A stretch of 64,000 nt of DNA from JAFGJQ01 sp964495075 (GTDB lineage: Bacteria > Planctomycetota > Phycisphaerae > UBA1845): NCBI GenBank assembly GCA_964495075.1, contig CAZBUJ010000015.1:16850-80849 (forward strand). The letters are read 5' to 3'. Position numbers and translations under genes: made by a program. Numbering within the stretch: the stretch's first letter is position 1; each line of letters starts with the position of its first letter. A model generated the notes under the pieces. That model worked only from the letters and a program-made list of their open reading frames with translations, made no database searches and was not told the origin of the DNA. Shown piece after piece: positions 54,630 through 63,258 of the stretch.

Positions 54630-55719
54630 GCCTTGTGCCTCCTTCGATCACGGTGGGCAACCGTGCTCTGTTTGCTGGACCAGGATTCACCAACCCCACA
54701 CAAGGTCGGATCGTGGCGTCGCAGTGCTGGGGGATTTCACGGGCGGTACGTTGGTTGCGCTCGACGGACTGCCGCCATCAGGCCGGACAGTCACACGCCG
54801 CCGCGTTACCCGCCTGACGCGTTTTGCCTCCCCGCGATCGCGCCGCAACCGGATGGGCCGAGATCACCATCGCAGGGGCCATTTGATTTGACGTACTACG
54901 GCGCCTGGAGTGGCTGCGACCTCGGCGGCGGGTGTCACGCCCGCTGAGTTGATGAGTGGGCCACCCGCTGCCTCCCTCACGCGTGCACCGCCCGATTCAT
55001 TGTTCGATGGGAAACGCCAAGCCGAACGACAACGCCGCGTTGCCCCCGGTCGAATCCGGAGATTCGTCCGTTTCACCTCCTTCCCACTGCACGGACTGAA
55101 ACATCATCCCCTCTTTCCCTTGTTTCCCTGTTTGTTTCAGCCACTCGTCGCGGACTTGCAAGCTACCGCGGATCCCACCCCTCGCGCCCGCGATCGTGTT
55201 CAGGGGCCCACGAGAATGCGTGCAGTAGTGCCCGGCGATGTGTCTTCCCCCATCATCGTTTTTTGACACCTGAAACGCAACCGCGCGGTGGGGTCGGGTA
55301 CGCTCAAGATGTGCAAATTCACGCATCATTGCAATTGGGGATATCCCTGTGGGGCCTCCTGCACCATCGGAAAATGGTGATTATGTAGCGATTGGCGCGA
55401 GTGGTCGGCCTTTACGACTGTGCAAGTGCGGCTTCACGGCGGCACGCACTTGGCATGTTCGGGGGTCCACGCGATAGACCGCGCCGCCGCCAACACGTCC
55501 AGACGCCGCGCCGCGCCGCGCCGGCCGCGGGCCATTCGCCACGGAGGTCGCCCGGGCTGCCGGCATCCCGCGGCCACCGCTCCCGCGACCGAACGTTACC
55601 ATCTAGTACAGCGCGGTTTAGAACGTTGTTCGGACTGCTGTGCCACGAGGGGGGGCAAAGGGGCCGACTCACCGCCGGCCGCCTGACCGACTGGCCGGCC
55701 CGGTTGAGGGACGACCGAC
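54630..55719. other. Intergenic region of 1.1 kb
   Basis: Upstream of giant C (minus) and of the decayed sigma factor (plus). No intact gene is recognised. An AT-richer patch at 55300-55395 may hold a promoter, as it is the least GC-biased stretch in the window. Frames on both strands look compositional only. Confidence 0.4.
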
Positions 55720-56290
55720 ATGGAGCGCGATCTCGGCGCGGAGACCGGGGTGCCGGAGGGCGGGGGCGATCATTCCCCGGCATCGATGGCCGCCAGGCTG
55801 CTACCCGCCGTCGACCACGAACTCCGTGAGCTTGCCCGGCGTTACCCGCGAACCGAACGCCCCCATCACACCCTCCAGCCCACCGCCCTCCTCTTTGAGG
55901 CCTACATGCGCCTCGTCGGCCGGAGCCGCGTGGACTGGGAAGGGCGGACGCATTTCGACGCGGTCAGCGAGGAGGCGATACATCGTGTTCTCATCGATAC
56001 ATGCCCGCGCGCGGGGGCGGGCCAAGCGCGGCGGCGGCTGGCAACGCGTGCTGCTCGACGACATGGTGGCCCCGGAGGGGTGGGGCGAAGTCGACGTCAT
56101 CGCCCTGAACGACCCGCTCGACTAACTCGCGAAGCTCGACCAGGAGCAAGCCCGCGTCGTGCGCCTCCGCTTCTTCGGCAGCCTTGCCGTCGAAGTGGTG
56201 GCCGACGTCACGGGCATAACCCAGCGCAAGGCGGAAGGCAATTGGACGCACGACAAGCCGTGGCTCCGCGAGGAACCGGGCTCGGAGGAG
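55720..56290 (+). pseudogene. Decayed ECF-type sigma factor (frameshift plus in-frame stop)
   Basis: The frame starting at ATG 55720 reads LLPAVDHELRELARRYPRTE and TLQPTALLFEAYMRLVGRSR, then FDAVSEEAIHRVLID, the region-2 part of the planctomycete ECF group. At about 55993-56005 the reading frame must shift by one for HARARGRAKRGGGWQRVLLD and EVDVIALNDPLD to continue. That frame then meets TAA at 56123-56125 and, after it, continues LAKLDQEQARVVRLRFFGSL and DVTGITQRKAEGNWTHDKPW, the region-4 helix-turn-helix. The two lesions are independent, so this is a pseudogene rather than a single sequencing slip. The usual kinase partner is also decayed, just downstream. Confidence 0.82.
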
Positions 56291-56322
56291 GCTGATGACA
56301 CGCGAGCGGCACGCGTGAATAA

Positions 56323-56451
56323 AGCCGTGCCCTCGAATCCGCCAACATCATGCTGGACGAACGCGGCTCGGTGCGAATCACGGGCTTCGGTCTGGCGGGA
56401 CTGGTCGAGGACGCCCGGCAGCCGCCTGCGCTCTTGATACCGGGCGCGTGA
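56323..56451 (+). pseudogene. Fragment of a Ser/Thr protein kinase
   Basis: A 42-codon open stretch ending at TGA 56449-56451 reads RALESANIMLDERGSVRITG, then FGLAGLVEDARQ. This aligns with the catalytic loop and activation segment H-R-D-L-K-P-A-N-I-M-L-D-x-x-G-x-x-x-x-x-D-F-G-L-A-G of bacterial kinases. The catalytic Asp has become Ala, the Lys has become Glu and the DFG Asp has become Gly. No N-lobe or downstream lobe is readable. Together with the sigma pseudogene it is the ghost of a third sigma/kinase pair. Confidence 0.75.
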
Positions 56452-56719
56452 CCGGGTGATGGTCCCTCCCGACGTCGGCAATGTCGTAATCCGCCGGGCG
56501 CAGGTGACGCCGGGCGACCCATCCAACCCCGAGATCGGTGAACGCATTCTGGCGTTTGATCCGGGCGGGCATTGTAGTATAGTAGACTACGGGCCGAACT
56601 TGTTTCTCTTCGTGAGGGCTCACTCAGGAAAAGAGCCAAGGGGTGGTTGACGATCAAATCCGAGAGCCACGCGCTGGCCAAGACGCGGGCGAACGCATGT
56701 CGCATGCGAGGAGGTAAGG

Positions 56720-59700
56720 ATGATGAGCGGGTGCCGAAAGAGCCGGCTTCGAATCGGTGTGTGTGTACTTGTGGTGGTTGCCGCGGCAGCGGTGCAGTCG
56801 GCGTGGGCGACCACGCACGAGGTGATCGTTCGCGATTTCGAGTTCGATCCCGCGCACATCACGATCGCCGCGGGGGATACTGTCCTCTGGATCTGGGAGA
56901 GTGGTACACACACCGTGACGTCCGGAGTGGACTGTGTGCCCGACGGGCTGTTCCATTCACCGATTGACTCAGAGACCCCGGAGTTCGCGTACACGTTTGC
57001 CGACCCCGGCTTCTACCCGTACTTTTGCGTTCCTCACTGTTTGTTTTTTATGACCGGAAGTGTCACGGTCGAGTCGGCGGGCACGGGCGCATGCTGCATC
57101 CCGGATGAAGGGTGTATTGATGACGTGGATCCGACCTTGTGCGACGACGTCGGCGGCCTGTTCCAGGGGGAAGGCAGCACGTGCGCCGAATCCGTGCCGC
57201 AGGTGTTCTTCGGCCCCGCCTCCAAAGTCGTGTGCGAGGGCAGCCCGGTGGTTCTCTATGTCGAGGCGGGCGGCAGCGCCCCGCTGAGTTACGAGTGGTT
57301 CCACAACGGCGTGCCGATCGGTGTCACCGAATCCACCCTCATCATTGACGCGGTTACGGGCGAGGACGCCGGCACCTACTTCGTGCGCGTGTCGAACCGT
57401 TGCGGCAGCGTGGACAGCCAATTGGCCCGGATCTGGACGTACGACGGGGTCGGCGATCTGCCGCCGGCGGTGGCGGTGGCCCCGCATCGAGTCCCCGAGC
57501 GGTGGCAGAATCCGGAAGACGTCGCCTGGATCGGCGACGTCGAGCCGCGTAACAAGATCGACGACGATATCGACGCGGCGCCGTCCGGGCCCCACGACAT
57601 CATCGTCAACTTCAAAACGGAGGTGCAGCCCAGCCAGGTCAACTTCCTGAGCATGTTGGGATCGGTGCAGTACGTGGCCCGGTTCGTCAGCTCGGTATTC
57701 GTCGGTGGCGTGGCGACGGAGGACATCGAGCTGATCGCCGCCCGGCCCGACGTCGCCTTCATCGAGTTGCAGCGCGATCCCGTGTTCTTCCTGGACGTCG
57801 CGACTCAGGCGACCAAGGTGACCAGCGGCTTCTACACGCCGGACACGGTGGCCGACCAGTACCCCGGTCTGACCGGGGCGGGGGTCAATATCGTGATCTT
57901 CGATTCCGGTGTGAGCAACACGCACGCGGATTTCCCCGCGGCGTTGTTCTTTTACGACGCGGCCACGGCGACGTTCACCGATCCCGATGATCCCATCGGA
58001 CACGGTTCGCACGTGGCGGGCATCGCCCTGGGCCGCGGTACCGCGACCGTTTCGCCCGGCGTCGCCCCGGGCGCCGGGCTGATCGACGTTTCGATGTTCG
58101 GCGCCTCGGCCGCCCAGGTGCAGCAGGCCCTGGACGAAATCATCCTGCGCCGCGCGGCGTGGAACGTGGGCGTGATCAACATGAGCTTCGGGTTCCCTAC
58201 CCCGTCTGACGGGCAAGACGCCTTCAGCCAAACGGTCGATACGGCGGTCGGGCTTGGCATCGCGGTGGTGGCGGCGGCCGGCAACAACGGACCCACCCCG
58301 ACGGGTTTCGGATCGCCGGCGGCCGCGTCGACCGCGATCGTCGTGGCCAACTCCCAGGACCAGGGGACACCGGATCGCAGTGACGACACGCTGCGATCCA
58401 CGTCCAGCCGGGGCCCCCGTGACGACGACCAGGACGGGAACTGCCTGGACGAACTGGTCCCGCACGTGGCCGCCCCCGGCACGAACATCTTCAGCGCCGA
58501 TCCCACGACGGCCTCGGATGGAATCAATCGCACGGGTACGTCGATGGCCGCTCCGCACGTCGCGGGCGTCTGCGCCCTGCTGCTCGAAGGCGATCCCAAC
58601 CTGACGCCGGGGGCGATCAAGCAGGTTTTGATCGCCACGGCGGAACGACGCGGGACGCCCTCCGATCCGGCGTGTGATCCGGACTGGAACGATGGTTGGG
58701 GGTGGGGGCTGATCGACGCCCACGCCGCGGTCGCCACCGCGCTGGGCGCCCCCCCGCCAGGGGGCCCGCAGCCGACCGACATGGGCTTCGCCACGTTCAC
58801 CGGCTTCGTGTATGCGAATACGCGCATTGAAACCACCAGCCCGCCCAAGGTCGGCGTGGCCAATCAGATCCGGGCGCTGGTGGAGAATTACGGGCCCAAC
58901 GACGCCACCAACGTCACCGTCAAGTTCAAGATCGACTACATCTCGGCGGCCGCCGGGGCGTTTTACGACGTGGGCGACGTGATCGTTCCATCGATCCCGG
59001 CCGGAACCCAGCAGTTCGTGTCCATCGCCTGGACCCCACAGCATCCCAGTCATCAGTGTCTCAAGGCGATGATCGACTACGCCCCGGACACGAACCCCGC
59101 CAATAACCTCGCCCAGCGGAACATCACGGTGGCGCAGTCGCCGGTGTACTTCCGGGTGGAGAATCTGATCTGCCCGGAGCCGATCCTGATTGATTTCATC
59201 CCGACCTTCGAGACGCCCAGCGCCGGCTGGGGCGTGCAAATCACGCCGCCGTCGGTCGAACTGGCGGGCGGCGAGTTCGCGATGATCGAGGCCCTGCCGC
59301 TTCCGCCGGACGGCGCCCCGGCCGGCGAGACGGAGACCATCTACATCTCGGCCGTTCATGGGGACTGCCTCCTGGGCGGCGTGGCCGTAATCGCCACCGT
59401 CCGCGACTGCAACGGCAACGGCATCGATGACTGGTACGACATCCAGTCGGGCGCCAGTACGGACTGCAATGGCAACGGCATTCCGGACGAGTGTGATCTC
59501 GATGCCGGCACCAGCGCCGACATCAACGGCAACGGGATCCCCGACGAATGCGAAGAGATGAACCTCGACCATCCGGAAGCCGACCCGCTGGAACCCGTCG
59601 CGGATCCCACCGGTCCGTGGCATGAGATGTGGCCGGTCTTCTGTACCCCCTGGGAGTGTGACCGGTGGCAGGACAATGGCACCGGCGTGCTCGACCCGTG

Positions 59701-61576
59701 CGACTACATGCACCTGGAGAGTCTCGAATCCGGGGACTCGGCTTGGTACCACGTGGAAAACGTGACGGCTACGCTCTGGGTCTACGACCCGGTCGCGCCG
59801 TCCGACCTGCACACACTGGATTACGTGGGTGATGATATTCCGGGCGCGTTGTTCGAGCCGACGCGGACCACGTGGGACGAGGTCTGGCCGAATCACGGCG
59901 GCTGGTTTGTCGTCCTCGACTGGTTCGATGCCGACGGCGATGGGCGGCTCAGCCCCGGTGACGTGCTCCTGCTGTTCGACAGCGATGGGATTGTGTCGGA
60001 GTACGTGATCGAGCAGGTCTCCACCGACGTCGACCTCGTGCCCGGCATTCCGGACTGCAACGAGAACGGTGTGCCGGACGACGAGGACATCGCCGCCGGT
60101 ACGAGCACGGACTTCAACAGCAACGGGATTCCGGACGAGTGCGACATCGCCGAGTGCCGCAGTTACGACCTGAACCACAACGGTATTCCCGACGAGGTGG
60201 AGATCGCCGACGGCACGCAAGCCGATGCGAACACCAACGGCATCATCGACGAGGCCGAGCAGCCCGACGACGAGCATTCCTCCATCCCGATGCAGGACGG
60301 GTCGTTCCTGGATGACGAGCTGGCCGAGAAACTCAAGGAGCTGCTGATCAACACGAATGGGACCGCCAACGTCAAGGACGCGAAGTTCTTCTTCCAGCAG
60401 TGCTTCGGTGGCGGGATGCTGGACGATCTCGAGGAGGCGCTGGACGGCAGCGTGCCATGGGTCGGCGGTTCGGCCTCGCGCCACGACGAGCCGGCGTACG
60501 GCGAGCGTGACGACCCCGACAACCCGGACGAGCCGATGAATCGTTGGACCCGTCCCCTTCGCGACGCTCTCAAAGATCGGACGGCGTTCCGCGGCCTGAA
60601 AAAAGCCGCCCGCGAAGATGCGGCGAACCCGTTGAATCGTGATCGGCAAACCGAGCGGCCGCAATACCGTGTCGGCGGCGACGGGGCGCGGGACATCACG
60701 TTGAAGGACCCGGCGGCGTCCAGCCACCATGCGGTAATGCTGGCGGGCAGGCCCGACGCCCAACGCCATCGCAACAACATCCGCGAGATGTGCGAGCTGC
60801 TGAAGGAAGAATGGGGCAACCTCAATACGAACGGCACGAGCGTACATATCGTGTACGGTGACGGCAGCGATAATCCGTGCGCGGGCAGCGGCGTTCCCGA
60901 CGGCAACGTATCCGCGGCCACGACCAACGGGCTTTGCCAGGTGTTGGAGAACCTGCGGGACGATCTCGGCGACGGAGAGGAGTTCGTGTTCTACGTCACC
61001 GATCACGGTGATTGGGAAGCCGACGCGGACGGCGGAGGCGGCTTCGCCCCGACCCGTGGCGGCGTGTCCGAGTACGGCTTCGACGTTCCGGGAAGCGTTC
61101 GTCACGGGATGATTCGCGAGCGCTATAACCGACCATTCATCGCCGTTCGGGCCAGCGGGCCCTACCCACCCGAAACCGTTGGCGTTACGCTGAACGGCCG
61201 GTGGATCGGGTATCTTGACCCCGGCGCGTCCGATGGGCAGGGGAATAATGTAACGACGCTCTTTATATCCGACCGCTGGGCCGAGGTGGGAAGCAATGTC
61301 GTTGCCATCGACTTGACGGCGGCACCGGACATCCTGATCGAGCTGGTCCGGTTCGGGACCGGTTCGATTTCCTGCCTCGTTGAGCGCGGCTGGGGTGACG
61401 CGGACGGCGACGGTGACGTGGAACTGGACGATCTGCCGCCGTTCGTGAACTGCCTGAGCGGCCCGGGCGGCGGTTGGCTGGACGCGACGTGCCCGTACTC
61501 GGATGTGGACGAGGACGGCGACGTCGACCTTGACGACTACCGCCTGTTCCAGCAGGTGCATACGGGTTCGCTATAG
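56720..61576 (+). CDS. Exported giant: cupredoxin, Ig-like, subtilisin, calcium repeats, caspase-like, dockerin-like
   Basis: 1618 residues from ATG 56720 (GAGGAGG at 56708-56714; ATG 56723 is equally possible). Signal peptide 1-31. A cupredoxin domain at 32-118 has the full type-1 copper set His64, Cys103, His106 and Met111 (FCVPHCLFFM). An Ig-like domain follows at about 158-240. The subtilase at about 290-680 has Asp395 (IVIFDSGVSNTHADF), His428 (GHGSHVAGIALG), Asn522 (AAGNNG) and Ser608 (GTSMAAPHVAG). Next are a CARDB-like domain (about 705-800), type-3-like calcium repeats (DCNGNGIPDECD) and a caspase-like region (about 1195-1435) with Cys1228 and His1429 in reversed order. The protein ends in dockerin-like loops DADGDGDVELDDL and DVDEDGDVDLDDY. 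Secreted or surface location. Confidence 0.88.
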   Translation: MMSGCRKSRLRIGVCVLVVVAAAAVQSAWATTHEVIVRDFEFDPAHITIAAGDTVLWIWESGTHTVTSGVDCVPDGLFHSPIDSETPEFAYTFADPGFYPYFCVPHCLFFMTGSVTVESAGTGACCIPDEGCIDDVDPTLCDDVGGLFQGEGSTCAESVPQVFFGPASKVVCEGSPVVLYVEAGGSAPLSYEWFHNGVPIGVTESTLIIDAVTGEDAGTYFVRVSNRCGSVDSQLARIWTYDGVGDLPPAVAVAPHRVPERWQNPEDVAWIGDVEPRNKIDDDIDAAPSGPHDIIVNFKTEVQPSQVNFLSMLGSVQYVARFVSSVFVGGVATEDIELIAARPDVAFIELQRDPVFFLDVATQATKVTSGFYTPDTVADQYPGLTGAGVNIVIFDSGVSNTHADFPAALFFYDAATATFTDPDDPIGHGSHVAGIALGRGTATVSPGVAPGAGLIDVSMFGASAAQVQQALDEIILRRAAWNVGVINMSFGFPTPSDGQDAFSQTVDTAVGLGIAVVAAAGNNGPTPTGFGSPAAASTAIVVANSQDQGTPDRSDDTLRSTSSRGPRDDDQDGNCLDELVPHVAAPGTNIFSADPTTASDGINRTGTSMAAPHVAGVCALLLEGDPNLTPGAIKQVLIATAERRGTPSDPACDPDWNDGWGWGLIDAHAAVATALGAPPPGGPQPTDMGFATFTGFVYANTRIETTSPPKVGVANQIRALVENYGPNDATNVTVKFKIDYISAAAGAFYDVGDVIVPSIPAGTQQFVSIAWTPQHPSHQCLKAMIDYAPDTNPANNLAQRNITVAQSPVYFRVENLICPEPILIDFIPTFETPSAGWGVQITPPSVELAGGEFAMIEALPLPPDGAPAGETETIYISAVHGDCLLGGVAVIATVRDCNGNGIDDWYDIQSGASTDCNGNGIPDECDLDAGTSADINGNGIPDECEEMNLDHPEADPLEPVADPTGPWHEMWPVFCTPWECDRWQDNGTGVLDPCDYMHLESLESGDSAWYHVENVTATLWVYDPVAPSDLHTLDYVGDDIPGALFEPTRTTWDEVWPNHGGWFVVLDWFDADGDGRLSPGDVLLLFDSDGIVSEYVIEQVSTDVDLVPGIPDCNENGVPDDEDIAAGTSTDFNSNGIPDECDIAECRSYDLNHNGIPDEVEIADGTQADANTNGIIDEAEQPDDEHSSIPMQDGSFLDDELAEKLKELLINTNGTANVKDAKFFFQQCFGGGMLDDLEEALDGSVPWVGGSASRHDEPAYGERDDPDNPDEPMNRWTRPLRDALKDRTAFRGLKKAAREDAANPLNRDRQTERPQYRVGGDGARDITLKDPAASSHHAVMLAGRPDAQRHRNNIREMCELLKEEWGNLNTNGTSVHIVYGDGSDNPCAGSGVPDGNVSAATTNGLCQVLENLRDDLGDGEEFVFYVTDHGDWEADADGGGGFAPTRGGVSEYGFDVPGSVRHGMIRERYNRPFIAVRASGPYPPETVGVTLNGRWIGYLDPGASDGQGNNVTTLFISDRWAEVGSNVVAIDLTAAPDILIELVRFGTGSISCLVERGWGDADGDGDVELDDLPPFVNCLSGPGGGWLDATCPYSDVDEDGDVDLDDYRLFQQVHTGSL

Positions 61577-62487
61577 GTGAGCGTTTGGCGAGGCGGTGGC
61601 CGCCGAGTGGTGCCCGCCGCCTCGCGTGACGTTCAAGTGCCGAGCACTGGTTCATATGACGTTCCGATCCTGCCGTGGCGGTCGGTCGGGGTGCGGACTC
61701 GGGACGTCTTGGCCCGGCCCTCGCGGTCGAGGCGCGCCAACGGAGCTTCTGATTCGCTCATGGTGACACTGCTGGCGTCGGGTCGTGTTCCTTCGCCCGA
61801 ACTGCGATCGAGTTCGAGCCGCGCGGGCCCGGCCTTCGTGGTGGCGGCTCTCAGGTCAACAACAAGGTCGCACGCCAGTGCCCGGCCCAGAAGCGCAGGG
61901 ATGGTGCCCATGTGGAGGCACGCCGTGCGGACCCTCGACCGTCGGCCGGTCGACGCCGCGACCGTGATCAGCAACATTGGCGAGAGCCCCGTGCCGGCCG
62001 GTGTGAGTATTGCGGTCGGAAACGATGCACCTTCATCACGCGACACGGGACAGAGGTGGATGGCCCACGTTACGGCGCCGATCGCCGAGTAGATGCCGGC
62101 GATTCAGAAGTACGGGGCCAGACCTGGGGTACGGGCGTATGCCTGTTCTGCGCTGCCGACTGTTCCGCATCCACGGCTGCCGAGCGATACATGAGGATAA
62201 AGCCATGACGGCGGATGGACATTCCGCAGGGTACGCCCCACGCCCCGGGGGACCGTAGCAGAGTCCGGACGCGAACGAAACGGGGGATCCACGCACGATT
62301 CGCGCTGCGCACGGCTCGGCGACACGATTCACCTGCCGATGCTGTCGTGTGCGATCCAGCCAATAAGAGTCGTTCCAGTGAACCTTTCGGGCGCGACCGG
62401 CGCTGAAAGAACGAGCCCGGACCGTGCGGGTCCGGTGCAAGGCTCGATGACCGCACGGCTACCTCGACCTGTTGCAGGAGGCACCTT
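61577..62487. other. Intergenic region of 0.9 kb, possibly with a coding remnant
   Basis: A hairpin GCGAGGCGG/CCGCCTCGC (61588-61596 with 61617-61625) lies 12 bases after the subtilase stop and may terminate it, though no T-tract follows. At about 61960-62030 one plus-strand frame reads VISNIGESPVPAGVSIAV, which resembles a strand pair of CARDB or FG-GAP-type exported proteins and could be a fossil. A nested hairpin at 62413-62445 is listed separately. I see no intact gene. Confidence 0.35.
62413..62445 (+). promoter_or_regulatory. Nested hairpin in the leader of the lipoprotein gene
   Basis: GAGCC (62413-62417) pairs with GGCTC (62441-62445), and inside it CGGACC pairs with GGTCCG around GTGCG. 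It lies about 43 bases upstream of ATG 62488 and is not followed by a T-run. It may be a leader structure affecting translation or a weak terminator of upstream transcription. I do not recognise a known riboswitch. Confidence 0.35.
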
Positions 62488-63210
62488 ATGCAATCTTTCA
62501 CCGCAGCACTGACCGTCACCGCGGCACTGGGCACCGCGGTTGTTCTCGTCACCGGATGCGCCGCGACAGCCACTGACCCCGGCTACATGGCCTCCGCCGC
62601 CTACCAGGACCGGCCGGAACTCGCCGCGTCGCTGTTCCCCAGCGATCAGCAGGTCATGGACGACGAGGCCATTCGCGCCGCCCTTGAATCCCGGATCAGT
62701 CTGCCCGATCACGCGCGCCTCGCCATGCTTCAACTCCACGATCGCCCGCGGTGGTCGGTGTGGTCCGACGGCCTCACGCAAACCAGCGACCAGATTATCG
62801 CCCGCCAGTTCGAGCAGCTCCGTACTTGCGATCGCATCGCTGACGTGGCCGTCCTGCCCGCGTTGCTCGTCCCCGGCAAACCGACTGTGCCGGCGCTGCG
62901 CGAAGCGGGCGCACGTTTTCAGGCCCATCTACTGCTCATCTACCGCGTGCGGCCTGACACTTTCGGCAGGAGCCGCGTTTTTGCGGCCGACACGGCCAAG
63001 TGCTACTGCGCCGTCGACGCCGTGCTGATCGACGTCCGAACCGGCATCGTTCCCTTCGCCGCTGTGGCGACCGGAACCTACGAGACGAAGGGGTCCCGCG
63101 GCGATGTCAGCTACGGCGAGACCCGGCGGCGAGCCGAAACGCAGGCCGTCGGCCAGGCTCTCGACGAAATCACGGCCGCGTTGACCGCGTACCTGCAGTC
63201 CGTACCATAG
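62488..63210 (+). CDS. Lipoprotein of unknown function
   Basis: 240 residues, with AGGAGG eight bases before ATG 62488. Lipoprotein signal with lipobox LVTGC (Cys24). The mature part begins AATATDPGYMASAAYQDRPE. Residues about 75-115 read ARLAMLQLHDRPRWSVWSDG. The second half has beta-strands HLLLIYRVRPDTF, CYCAVDAVLIDVRTGIVPFA and VATGTYETKGSRGDVSY, and a final helix ETQAVGQALDEITAALTAYL. The strand-strand-helix plan recalls small outer-membrane lipoproteins that accompany assembly or peptidoglycan-binding systems, but I cannot assign a family. It lies 48 bases before purC. Confidence 0.7.
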   Translation: MQSFTAALTVTAALGTAVVLVTGCAATATDPGYMASAAYQDRPELAASLFPSDQQVMDDEAIRAALESRISLPDHARLAMLQLHDRPRWSVWSDGLTQTSDQIIARQFEQLRTCDRIADVAVLPALLVPGKPTVPALREAGARFQAHLLLIYRVRPDTFGRSRVFAADTAKCYCAVDAVLIDVRTGIVPFAAVATGTYETKGSRGDVSYGETRRRAETQAVGQALDEITAALTAYLQSVP

Positions 63211-63258
63211 CGGCCATCGGATTAGCCCAAGGCGCCTCTTGCTCGAAAGGTGGGTCTC

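Noticed and set aside
56969..61561. Open frame of about 1530 codons on the minus strand opposite the giant subtilase gene
   Set aside because: It mirrors the codon positions of the real gene in GC-rich DNA. The translation is dominated by R, G, V, H and D with no domain, and the plus-strand protein has complete catalytic motifs and a signal peptide.
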